This document shows, one piece after another, positions 8,249 to 13,973 of a stretch of 13,980 bases of DNA; positions within the stretch are counted from its first letter, which is position 1; each line of letters opens with the position of its first letter. This DNA comes from CAVPLU01 sp964601325. GTDB lineage: Archaea; Thermoproteota; Bathyarchaeia; 40CM-2-53-6. Location of the stretch: NCBI GenBank assembly GCA_964601325.1, contig CAZRNA010000047.1, positions 1 to 13,980 on the forward strand, in the 5' to 3' direction. Below the pieces are notes generated by a model. The model searched no databases. It worked only from the letters and a program-made list of their open reading frames with translations, and was not told the origin of the DNA. The position numbers were made by a program, and so were the translations under genes.

Positions 8249-9687
8249 CTACTTGGGCATGGATTTTAGGAAGTCTCCAGTTGTAGAGATCAACTTGTCG
8301 ACCTCTTGTTCTGTATGTGGCAGTGAGATGTAGAAATGCACCCTGCTTTGGGTTAGTGCAAATATCCCGTTGGAAATCAGGTGCTGGAAATATCGCTTCT
8401 CCGTTGCGGAGTCAGCGCTTAATAGCAGTGACTTCACGTCTGTGATCCTGGCTCCACGTTTTGGAAAATGAATCTTGACTTTGGATCCGTATCCTGTCAC
8501 GCGAGCATTGGCCCCGGTGTCCTTGACGACCTCCTCGAGGCCTTTCCTAAGCTTTGCGCCCAGCCCATCAATGTGCGCGTAGAGTTTTCTGTCTTCATAG
8601 ACCTTGGTCGCTTCGTAACCGGCACGCATCACAAGCGGATTTCCTGAATATGTGCCACCTTGGGCGACGCATTCCGACTTCTTAGGGTGCTTCTGACTGC
8701 TCATCAACTCCATGATCTCCGTCCTTCCTCCTACGGCTCCGACAGGGAACTCCCCGCCACCAATTGCCTTTCCGAACGTCGTCAAGTCAGGGATGACGCC
8801 GAAGGCTTCCTGACCTCCTCCAGGGGCGAGTCTGAATCCAGTGATGACCTCATCAAAAATCAGTAGCGTGTCAGTATCGTCGCAGACTTCCCTCAGTCCC
8901 CTGACGAATTCCTTCTCCTCAGGGATATTGGAGCCACCTGTAACCAACTCCATTATCAAACAGGCCATTTGCTTCTTCTTGATGGCCTTGTAGGCCGCGT
9001 CTGCATCATGAAACGGGAGCACAACAGTATTCTTTGCGGAAAGCGGATCGTGACCTGCGGAATCGGGCCCGTCAGACGACCAACCGGTGGCAGCGTAGAG
9101 CGCCTCGGAATTCCCATGATAGTGTCCCTCGAATTTGCCGATCTTGTCGCGCTTAGTGTACGCCCGTGCAAGCTTCATTGCATACATGTCGGCTTCGGTT
9201 CCGCTATTGTTGAATGTGATCATCTTCACGCTTGGAACGAGCTTCGCCACTTGTTCGGCGAGTTTGACTTCCCACTCGTTGCAGACTCCCCAATGGAATC
9301 CTAGCTCAAGCTGTTCTTTGACCGCTTTGACTGTTGCAGGATGCATGTGTCCGAGCACGAGTGCCCCATGAGCCTGCCAGTAGTCAGTGTATACTCTATN
9401 NNNNNNNNNNNNNNNNNNNNNNNNNNNNNNNNNNNNNNNNNNNNNNNNNNNNNNNNNNNNNNNNNNNNNNNNNNNNNNNNNNNNNNNNNNNNNNNNNNNA
9501 TGTGTCCGAGCACGAGTGCCCCATGAGCCTGCCAGTAGTCAGTGTATACTCTATTCTCAAGGTCGACGAGCTTGCTTCCATAGGCTTTCTTGCCATAGAA
9601 CGGATATGGGTCGAAGAAACGGAAACCCCTTGTGACTCCGCCTGGAATCACTTTGACAGCTCTTTGATACCATTGCTCAGAAATCAT
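8249..9687 (-). CDS. Class-III aminotransferase, glutamate-1-semialdehyde aminomutase-like (interrupted by an assembly gap)
   Basis: A PLP-dependent fold-type I enzyme resembling HemL. The sequence is broken by Ns at 9400-9499, but the two parts join exactly through a 55-bp duplicate into one frame of 427 residues from ATG 9687 (431 from TTG 9699), the usual HemL length. Family features, numbered from TTG, are the N-terminal V-I-P-G-G-V-T (18-24), YTDYWQAHGALVLGHMHP (about 52-69), NSGTEA (113-118), FEGHYHG, DEVITGFR (231-238), and the PLP lysine Lys259 in FGKAIGGGEFPVGAVGG. HemL itself makes 5-aminolevulinate for tetrapyrroles, but many paralogues act on other substrates and no hem genes are nearby; GGVTRGFRFF replaces the common GGVNSPVRAF. 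I therefore leave it unnamed. ATG 9687 follows GGTGA by two bases and suits the family N-terminus. Confidence 0.85.
9345..9399. repeat. Left copy of 55-bp duplicate flanking the gap
   Basis: This 55-base stretch is identical to 9500-9554 on the other side of the N run. Both copies encode the same aminotransferase residues. It is best read as a contig end overlap rather than a biological repeat. Confidence 0.95.
9400..9499. other. Assembly gap (100 Ns), probably not a real gap
   Basis: Exactly 100 Ns, a conventional placeholder for unknown length. The identical 55-base flanks imply that the contigs overlap and that 155 bases (one copy plus the Ns) should be removed. As written, the 155-base excess shifts the frame; removing it restores the aminotransferase reading frame. 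Confidence 0.95.
9500..9554. repeat. Right copy of 55-bp duplicate flanking the gap
   Basis: Identical to 9345-9399. The sequence continues uniquely to the right into the aminotransferase N-terminus. Confidence 0.95.
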
Positions 9688-9724
9688 CTTCACCAGCAAG
9701 TATGACGCAACGGACAGACAGAAT

Positions 9725-9734
9725 CAATTTAAGA
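9725..9734 (-). promoter_or_regulatory. Putative TATA box of the aminotransferase gene
   Basis: On the minus strand CTTAAATTG (about 9725-9733) lies about 26 bases before a predicted start near 9704, close to TTG 9699 and ATG 9687. Assignment rests on position and AT content only. Confidence 0.35.
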
Positions 9735-10089
9735 CTATCGTCAAACAAGACGAACTCGATCAGATCGCGGACTTCCATTGCCGGCAGACGTTGACAGAAG
9801 GCCCGACATGAAGACCTTCATGCCAGGCTGCTTCTTGTTGCGTTTGACATTACTTGCAATGCTGCTAGCCTCAGACATCATCACGAGAATGATTCTGTCT
9901 CTTCCTTGTCATCGGAGGCGATTTGCGTGTGCGTCAGACACCGGCACTTTCCGCCTACAATGCACTGAACCGATTCAACGTGCAAGAATTCACATCTTGC
10001 GAGATATCAGATATCTGAGACGCTTAGGCGCTCCGCCCGGGAACTGTCGACATCCCCGAGTGGTGTCTGGAGGCGACTCAACAGGCATG
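9735..10089. other. Intergenic stretch with no convincing gene
   Basis: About 355 bases lie between the aminotransferase promoter and the padR promoter. A 111-codon open frame at 9778-10113 runs through the palindrome, TATA box and operator region; it is Arg/Cys-rich, has no recognisable motif and is unlikely to be coding. The one structured element seen is the palindrome at 10002-10016. Confidence 0.6.
10002..10016. promoter_or_regulatory. 15-bp GATATC palindrome upstream of padR, possible auxiliary operator
   Basis: AGATATC-A-GATATCT is a perfect odd palindrome. It shares the GATATC core with the padR operator, whose centre lies about 111 bases downstream, so it may be a second binding site of the same regulator. 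The link is inference. Confidence 0.4.
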
Positions 10090-10096
10090 TTTATAA
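10090..10096 (+). promoter_or_regulatory. TATA box of padR
   Basis: TTTATAA is a good archaeal TATA box. Adding about 26 bases puts the transcription start near 10119, at the centre of the adjoining dyad. Confidence 0.6.
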
Positions 10097-10101
10097 CTGT
10101 G

Positions 10102-10139
10102 TATCGCTATTGATATCGTCAGCGATATCGGTAGCGATA
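10102..10139. promoter_or_regulatory. Nested 38-bp inverted repeat, probable PadR autoregulatory operator
   Basis: Two inverted repeats share one centre (10120.5). The inner pair is GATATCG (10112-10118) and CGATATC (10123-10129) around TCAG. The outer pair is TATCGCTA (10102-10109) and TAGCGATA (10132-10139). Only the TT/GG spacers (10110-10111 and 10130-10131) break the symmetry, so 15 of 17 arm positions match. It begins 6 bases after the TATA box and covers the predicted start site, where bound protein would block the polymerase. PadR repressors commonly regulate their own promoters, so binding by the adjacent gene product is likely. Confidence 0.65.
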
Positions 10140-10155
10140 TCATGACTGATGTAAA

Positions 10156-10161
10156 GGAGGT
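10156..10161 (+). promoter_or_regulatory. Ribosome binding site deciding the padR start
   Basis: GGAGGT lies 7 bases before ATG 10169 and inside the frame that would start at ATG 10142. Its strength and spacing favour the downstream start. Confidence 0.7.
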
Positions 10162-10168
10162 AAATGGA

Positions 10169-10774
10169 ATGGATGAAGAAGATGAGTCTGCAAGCTCAGC
10201 CTATGAACGTAGGCGCAGGCATTGGATGCGTCACTGGATGCGGCATACAGCCGTGGTTCCGAAAGGTTTCCTTCGGTACAAGCTGTTGAAGATGCTCAGC
10301 GACAAACCCATGTCAGGCTCAGAGATCATGAGTGAAATCGAGAAACAAACCAACGGATACTGGAAGCCCAGTCCGGGATCAATCTACCCGTTGCTTTCTT
10401 GGCTGCAGGATCAAGGCCACATCAAAGAAGGCGCTCAAAAAGAACCCGGAATACGACGATACGAACTGACGGAACAAGGCAGGAAATTCCTATTAGATGA
10501 AGGAAAGACACGCGAAGAACTCGACCGGCGTCTGGAACATTTCGGACCGACCCCTGGCCTCATGGGCCCTATGTGGTTTGGGTTCGACCGAGAGAACGCC
10601 AAGGAGCTGCGCAGAGCTGCAAGGGACTTCGACCACGAAATGCGAGACTTGTTCCACGAACTGCGACGCCAATACTCCAAAGAAGCAGCTGAAGAAGTGA
10701 AGACTGTGCTGGAAGAAGCCACCAAGAAGATCCAAGACATAACGAGCAAATTGCAGGAGCAGGACAGAAAGTGA
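10169..10774 (+). CDS. PadR-family transcriptional regulator
   Basis: A 201-residue DNA-binding protein with a PadR winged helix-turn-helix. Counting from ATG 10169, an Arg/His-rich N-terminus (about 14-27) precedes LLKMLSDKPMSGSEIMSEIE (about 40-59), then WKPSPGSIYPLLSWLQDQG and the wing RRYELTEQGR. These are the standard PadR signatures. The C-terminal part (about 135-201) is a long charged helical, coiled-coil-like region of the kind used for dimerisation. Met-start choice rests on the GGAGGT ribosome site 7 bases upstream; ATG 10142 would add nine residues but has no such site. The promoter holds a 38-bp dyad at the predicted start, suggesting autorepression. The stop overlaps the next gene by 4 bases, so the two are co-translated. 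Confidence 0.92.
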   Translation: MDEEDESASSAYERRRRHWMRHWMRHTAVVPKGFLRYKLLKMLSDKPMSGSEIMSEIEKQTNGYWKPSPGSIYPLLSWLQDQGHIKEGAQKEPGIRRYELTEQGRKFLLDEGKTREELDRRLEHFGPTPGLMGPMWFGFDRENAKELRRAARDFDHEMRDLFHELRRQYSKEAAEEVKTVLEEATKKIQDITSKLQEQDRK

Positions 10775-11034
10775 TCGAGCTCTCGACCGAAATCGTCGAG
10801 AACCTAGTAGCCACAGCCGTGGACATGCTGTCCATTTCGGTCGCGTATCAACTCGGCATAAGTCAATCTGGATTCATCATAGGCGCCCTGTACGCGATCT
10901 TGGACGCATATGTGGTCATATGGCAACGTCGACGCTTGACCAGACTCGCACACATAGTCACAACTAGGCTCTCGCGGCTCATGGACAGCATCAGGCGACC
11001 AAAGAGTGCACTACTGGTCATCAAGAGAAGCTAA
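10771..11034 (+). CDS. Small hydrophobic protein co-translated with padR
   Basis: An 87-residue protein of unknown function. Its GTG start overlaps the padR TGA (GTGA), a strong sign of translational coupling. Two short hydrophobic stretches (about 9-30 and 33-50) are followed by a basic tail (QRRRLTRLAH..., net strongly positive), consistent with a hairpin membrane protein whose tail faces the cytoplasm. PadR genes are often paired with the membrane protein they control, so this is a candidate effector or partner of the regulator. I do not recognise the family. Confidence 0.6.
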   Translation: MIELSTEIVENLVATAVDMLSISVAYQLGISQSGFIIGALYAILDAYVVIWQRRRLTRLAHIVTTRLSRLMDSIRRPKSALLVIKRS

Positions 11035-11582
11035 GACTGCCGAGGCTCCTGAACGAGCACACTAGGGAGGGGCGGCCTAGGCTAGTCTCCCGCCCGGTAT
11101 TGGCGGTCCCCCGGCGCAGACTTCCTGAATCTGGACCGTGCCAGTTCTCCCAGCGCTGGTCCAATGTCCCTTGACCTGGTAGGAAATCGCTTCGAAGGTG
11201 AGGATGTTAGAAGCTACCAACGCGTCTTGTTTTGGTTCTGGGAATATTCCCTCCTATGAGGCTAGAACGATCCAAGGCAGGCTTCGGATAGAACCTGCCG
11301 GATTCAAGCAGTCACACCAATCCAAAGAGCAGGCAGGTGAAAGATTCTGAGAAGACAGGCGCTCGGCAGGAGATATTGGAAAGTGTAGCCGCGGGAGAGA
11401 AGTAAGTGCTTGTAGCCAAGGTAGACGATTCCAGTTTCTCAAAGCGGCACCTCTTTCCCGGAAAGCGGCACCTCTTTGAGGGATGTGGTCATTCACAAGG
11501 CCATTGTCGGGTATTTCACCGAGCACGATGGAGCAAGACTATTGATCGTTCCAAGTACAGTGGCATCACTCTGTTAGGTGCT
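11035..11582. other. Intergenic stretch with coding-like remnants and a tandem repeat
   Basis: No confident gene is present. Protein-like stretches occur in shifting frames: 11086-11259 (frame of ATG 11164), 11183-11350 (containing ATG 11204), and 11425-11577, which ends with DVVIHKAIVGYFTEHDGARL and a short tail. None has a good start or recognised homology. This may be a decayed gene. A 16-bp tandem repeat lies at 11441-11477. The G/C-rich 11060-11115 part was inspected for SRP or RNase P RNA and no diagnostic motif was seen. Confidence 0.4.
11441..11477. repeat. Two tandem copies of a 16-bp repeat (period 21 bp)
   Basis: AAAGCGGCACCTCTTT occurs at 11441-11456 and 11462-11477. Each copy ends in the inverted AAAG/CTTT, and the outer edges CTCAAAG (11438-11444) and CTTTGAG (11474-11480) are also inverted. 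The 21-bp period equals two helical turns or seven codons. Confidence 0.8.
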
Positions 11583-11813
11583 CTAGGCCTCTTCTAGCAG
11601 CTTGAGAAACTGGTCTCTAGTCATCTTGGCGTCTTTGATTATCCTGGAGAGCAGTCCTCTCCCGATGTCTTCTCCGGAATGAACTGGAACGACCGTCACT
11701 CTCCCGTCAGGATGTTTCAAAATAACGTGACTGCCCCGTTGCCTCACAACTTCGAAACCTATCTTGTTCAGAAGCTTGATGACTTTCTTGGCCGGAATGG
11801 GTCTCAGGTTCAC
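11583..11813 (-). CDS. hicA: HicA-type toxin (YcfA family mRNA interferase)
   Basis: A 76-residue protein with the small double-stranded-RNA-binding-like HicA fold. It shows the N-terminal helix KKVIKLLNKIGFEVVRQ, the catalytic-type G-S-H at 27-29 followed by ILKHPDGRVTVVPVH (His29 and His45), and the ending G-E-D-I-G-R-G-L-L-x-x-I typical of the family. HicA toxins cut mRNA and are held inactive by HicB. GTG start overlapping the hicB stop (GTGA), the usual antitoxin-then-toxin arrangement with translational coupling. All expected motif residues are present, so the toxin is probably functional. Confidence 0.9.
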   Translation of the reverse strand: MNLRPIPAKKVIKLLNKIGFEVVRQRGSHVILKHPDGRVTVVPVHSGEDIGRGLLSRIIKDAKMTRDQFLKLLEEA

Positions 11814-12031
11814 TTGGCAGGGACCTCTACGAATTGGACACCCACCAACTCGACCTTTCCCTCGGTCTTGGTCCCTTCAGTTTCTAGGTATAGCTCGATC
11901 GCCTGTTTGACCCTGCCTGTCAGCTCGTCAAGTGTTCTGGCCTGAGTATGACAGCCCGGTAGCTCCGGGACGGAGGCGATGTAGTATCCGTCCTCATCTC
12001 GCTCAACCAGAACGCTGAACTTCACCGGCAT
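11810..12031 (-). CDS. hicB: HicB-type antitoxin
   Basis: A 73-residue HicB-like protein with the family signature DEDGYYIASVPELPGCHTQA followed by T-L-D-E-L and a helix (VKQAIELYL). It ends soon after, so it lacks the C-terminal ribbon-helix-helix or HTH found in longer HicB proteins; operator binding by this short form is doubtful. An ATG at 12055 would add eight residues, but the TATA-like TTTTAATA at 12060-12067 lies about 33 bases before ATG 12031 and only a few before 12055, which favours the shorter form with a near-leaderless transcript. It is first in the operon and overlaps hicA by 4 bases. Confidence 0.9.
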   Translation of the reverse strand: MPVKFSVLVERDEDGYYIASVPELPGCHTQARTLDELTGRVKQAIELYLETEGTKTEGKVELVGVQFVEVPAK

Positions 12032-12224
12032 GCCCCTCAGTTCGAGGAGTAGCATCTACTATTAAAACATCGTAGGCAAGGCGAAGGCTCCAGAGATCTG
12101 CAACCATGTGCTGAAGTGAATCGCCGATTGGGTCTGACCGTTTCGCAAGCTCCTCGCGGAATAAGCCAATATTCAGCAAAACGTTCTCGTCCCACAAACG
12201 GTCTAGAAATCTCTGTGTGGACAT
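12003..12224 (-). CDS. Hypothetical short ORF upstream of hicB (weak)
   Basis: A 73-codon frame from ATG 12224 with reasonable amphipathic composition in its first 55 residues (LWDENVLLNIGLFREELAKR and following). Its last residues overlap the 5' end of hicB in another frame, and it runs across the hicBA TATA-like box. No family is recognised and no ribosome binding site is seen. It could be a small gene, a remnant, or chance. Confidence 0.22.
   Translation of the reverse strand: MSTQRFLDRLWDENVLLNIGLFREELAKRSDPIGDSLQHMVADLWSLRLAYDVLIVDATPRTEGHAGEVQRSG
12060..12067 (-). promoter_or_regulatory. Putative TATA box of hicBA
   Basis: Minus-strand TTTTAATA, centred about 33 bases before ATG 12031. 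The predicted transcript start is near 12038, leaving a leader of about 7 bases. Confidence 0.45.
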
Positions 12225-12580
12225 GGGCTGGCAAGATCGCGTTTCCCGATTGAGGCGATGGACGGTTAATCAGCGTTTGATGTCTTCGGACATTCACTCA
12301 CGGTGTGTTATTTCTCAGAGTGACGCCTTGCAACTCTGCATTTCCTGCAGAATGAGTGGCTCATCGTCTCCTCGATGACCTAGCAGGGCTTCGCTCAGAA
12401 CTTCCTCAAGCTCACCCACAGCCAAAATCTTGTGGAATCTTGCCAATGGCACTGGAGTCACCCCAGGCAGAGTGCACGTGAAATATGCTCCTGTCAGCCA
12501 AGGTTGCTCGTCTGAACCACCCCACCGTCTCTCTAGCGGTGGACAAGAGTTTGCTGAGGACTGGTTTTGGACCCAGAAGC
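12225..12580. other. Intergenic stretch between hicBA and tRNA-Val
   Basis: About 355 bases with no confident gene. A minus-strand open frame ending at 12315 gives a protein-like 48-residue stretch if begun at GTG 12461, with CATATTT (12481-12487) as a possible TATA box 23 bases upstream. No family is recognised. Frames reading further upstream run into the tRNA and are artefacts. Confidence 0.4.
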
Positions 12581-12682
12581 TGGTGGGCCGGGAGGGATTT
12601 GAACCCTCGACCTCTGCCGTTCTCACCGTTCATGCGTAGGATGTGAGGGCAGCGTCACTTAACCGAGCTGGACTACCGGCCC
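12581..12682 (-). tRNA. tRNA-Val (anticodon CAC) with a 22-nt intron and encoded CCA
   Basis: Reading the minus strand, the acceptor arms are GGGCCGG (12682-12676) and CCGGCCC (12591-12585), with discriminator A and encoded CCA (12583-12581). The D stem is GTC/GAC. The anticodon stem is CTGCC (12652-12648) with GGCAG (12618-12614). The T arm is GAGGG-TTCAAAT-CCCTC. The anticodon CAC occupies 12645-12643. The extra 22 bases (12641-12620) lie between positions 37 and 38, the canonical archaeal intron site. CTCAC pairs with the intron's GTGAG, and ATC and AAC form the two 3-base bulges, giving a bulge-helix-bulge. It starts 41 bases after the glycosylase stop on the same strand. Confidence 0.92.
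12620..12641 (-). other. tRNA-Val intron
   Basis: A 22-base insertion at the 37/38 site. The 5' cut would follow A37 in the ATC bulge and the 3' cut would precede C38 in the AAC bulge. The central helix pairs anticodon-loop CTCAC with intron GTGAG. Confidence 0.8.
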
Positions 12683-12723
12683 ATACAGGTGAGTTACCTG
12701 CGTTTCTCCTACTGATCTATGTT

Positions 12724-13338
12724 TTAGATGTTTGTGAGTTTGCTCTGGGATAGCACTCGTAGTAGGCTTTGGAAGTCGATCATGATTATCTGGCGAAGGC
12801 TATTGTCATACAGTGCCGCAGCGGGATGATACAGGGGCACGACCCTCACGCTCCCAGCCAAGAACAATCTCCCGTGCACGTGTCCGATCGTGTCCTCTTC
12901 GAGGCCGAATCGTTTGAAGACCTGCGATCTCGCGGTATCCCCGAGCGTACAAATGACTTCTGGTCCAAGAAGTTCGATCTGTTTGTCCAGGTAGGGTTTG
13001 CAGGCTGCAATCTCTTCCGTGGTGGGCTTGCGATCCTTGACCCAGTTGCCCGCCTTCTCGGTAGGGCGACATTTAACGATGTTTGTGATGAACACTTGCT
13101 CCCGCTGGAGACCGATCGACTGTAAACATTCGTCTAGGAACTTTCCCGCTCGACCGACAAACGGACGGCCTTCAAGATCCTCTTGTCGACCAGGTCCCTC
13201 GCCGATGAACATCGTCTTCGCGTTTACGGGCCCCTCGCCAGGAACCGCCTTGTGCCTGCCTCCTGAGAGAGGGCACAGTGTGCAAGTCAGGATCTTCTCG
13301 TGGAGGTCTCGGATGCTCGTTCCTGCGTTGTTGCTCAT
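12724..13338 (-). CDS. Family-4 uracil-DNA glycosylase with [4Fe-4S] cluster
   Basis: A 204-residue base-excision repair enzyme that removes uracil from DNA. Four candidate cluster cysteines are Cys19 and Cys22 (LTCTLCPL), Cys90 (NIVKCRP) and Cys113 (AACKPYL). The uracil-binding region is GEGPGRQEDLEGRPFVGRAG (46-65), and the second motif is LYHPAAAL (169-176, His171). This is the UDGa (family 4) pattern of archaea and thermophilic bacteria, with normal length. ATG 13338 has GAGGAG (13347-13352) 8 bases upstream. It diverges from rpl40e, with a shared palindromic TATA box about 50 bases upstream, and is followed closely by tRNA-Val. Confidence 0.93.
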   Translation of the reverse strand: MSNNAGTSIRDLHEKILTCTLCPLSGGRHKAVPGEGPVNAKTMFIGEGPGRQEDLEGRPFVGRAGKFLDECLQSIGLQREQVFITNIVKCRPTEKAGNWVKDRKPTTEEIAACKPYLDKQIELLGPEVICTLGDTARSQVFKRFGLEEDTIGHVHGRLFLAGSVRVVPLYHPAAALYDNSLRQIIMIDFQSLLRVLSQSKLTNI

Positions 13339-13346
13339 CGTTGTGG

Positions 13347-13352
13347 CTCCTC
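13347..13352 (-). promoter_or_regulatory. Ribosome binding site of the uracil-DNA glycosylase
   Basis: Minus-strand GAGGAG, 8 bases before ATG 13338, fixes that start. Confidence 0.6.
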
Positions 13353-13383
13353 AAGTGGGGACGGTTTGAGAAAGGCTCGCGCA

Positions 13384-13393
13384 AGATATATCT
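13384..13393. promoter_or_regulatory. Palindromic TATA box shared by divergent glycosylase and rpl40e genes
   Basis: AGATATATCT is a perfect palindrome in the 97-base gap between the two starts. About 26 bases to the left places a start near 13362, leaving a 24-base leader with GAGGAG; about 26 bases to the right places a start near 13414, ahead of TTG 13436. A symmetric box could serve both directions. No second TATA-like element was noticed. Confidence 0.5.
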
Positions 13394-13435
13394 GAGCCCC
13401 CAGCATTAGGCCCGAGGCCTCAAGGCGATTCAACA

Positions 13436-13600
13436 TTGCCAATAACAGACGTATTCAAGAAACAACTCGCACAAGCGCACAGACTACACTACAAGGTATG
13501 CCGAGACTGCGGAGCCAGAAACGCGAAAGCGGCCACATACTGCCGAAAGTGCAGAGGCCACAACCTCCGCTGGAAGAAACGCGAACTCGGAGCCAAGTAG
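13436..13600 (+). CDS. rpl40e: Ribosomal protein L40e
   Basis: A 54-residue zinc-ribbon protein of the archaeal large ribosomal subunit. It begins MPITD, the normal archaeal L40e start, from a TTG codon. Zinc ligands are the pairs C22-x2-C25 and C36-x2-C39 (VCRDCGARN and YCRKCRG). It ends in the basic LRWKKRELGAK, much like TACK-group members. Length and motifs are complete. No strong ribosome binding site precedes it; a TATA box at 13384-13393 suggests a leader of about 20 bases. Confidence 0.93.
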   Translation: MPITDVFKKQLAQAHRLHYKVCRDCGARNAKAATYCRKCRGHNLRWKKRELGAK

Positions 13601-13660
13601 CAGCACCGTTCGCCGGCTATACTGCTCATTAGTACTCTGCGGATGCTTGCGTCGCGTCGT

Positions 13661-13960
13661 CTATTGAATGCCTAGTTGGACTTTGGCTTCTGGGCTCATC
13701 TTGTCGGGGCTCCACGGCGGATCCCAGACAACCTCTACGGTTGCTTCCTTCACTCCGCTAACGCTTTGCAGTTTCTCTTTGACCTCTCGTGAGATGAATG
13801 TGTGCATTGGGCAACCGGGCGCGGTGAGGGTCATCTTCACGTGTACGTTGTCTCCGTCCACGTTCACATCGTAGATTAGACCTAGGTCCCAGACGTTGAC
13901 TGGGATCTCAGGATCATAGCATTCTTTGAGCGCTTTCACGATCTCTTCCATAGTGACCAA
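13661..13960 (-). CDS. MIP18/DUF59-family iron-sulfur assembly factor (SufT/PaaD-like)
   Basis: A protein of 96-99 residues of the DUF59 family, which helps build or deliver Fe-S clusters. From ATG 13951, the signature DPEIPVNVWDLGLIYDV is at 13-29, the reactive cysteine Cys47 sits in TLTAPGCPM, and the C-terminal motif VVWDPPWSPDKMS is at 74-86. The protein is complete. A strong GGAGGTGA (minus strand, 13966-13973) lies 5 bases before TTG 13960 and 14 before ATG 13951. The TTG gives the better spacing and is used here; the ATG fits the family N-terminus equally well. The upstream promoter is outside the window. It is convergent with rpl40e. Confidence 0.92.
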   Translation of the reverse strand: MVTMEEIVKALKECYDPEIPVNVWDLGLIYDVNVDGDNVHVKMTLTAPGCPMHTFISREVKEKLQSVSGVKEATVEVVWDPPWSPDKMSPEAKVQLGIQ

Positions 13961-13965
13961 ACAAG

Positions 13966-13973
13966 TCACCTCC
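13966..13973 (-). promoter_or_regulatory. Strong ribosome binding site of the MIP18-family gene
   Basis: Minus-strand GGAGGTGA complements the 16S 3' end over 8 bases. Its spacing supports TTG 13960 more than ATG 13951, and it rules out GTG 13969, which lies inside it. Confidence 0.6.

Noticed and set aside
9345..9554. 55-bp duplicate considered as a biological direct repeat or mobile-element target
   Set aside because: The copies abut a placeholder N run exactly and encode the same residues of one conserved gene; an assembly overlap is simpler.
9301..9705. Several open frames crossing the N run on both strands
   Set aside because: They exist only because Ns contain no stops. The real coding content is the single minus-strand aminotransferase after the duplicate is collapsed.
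9778..10113. 111-codon plus-strand open frame upstream of padR
   Set aside because: It runs through the GATATC palindrome, the padR TATA box and part of the operator, has Arg/Cys-rich composition without motifs, and no ribosome binding site.
11041..11260. G/C-rich stretch considered as SRP RNA or RNase P RNA
   Set aside because: None of the conserved SRP helix 8 or RNase P core motifs could be found on either strand.
12412..12633. Minus-strand frames whose N-termini read through the tRNA
   Set aside because: Segments such as EGSNPSRP are the familiar false translation of a tRNA T-arm; the tRNA explains the sequence.
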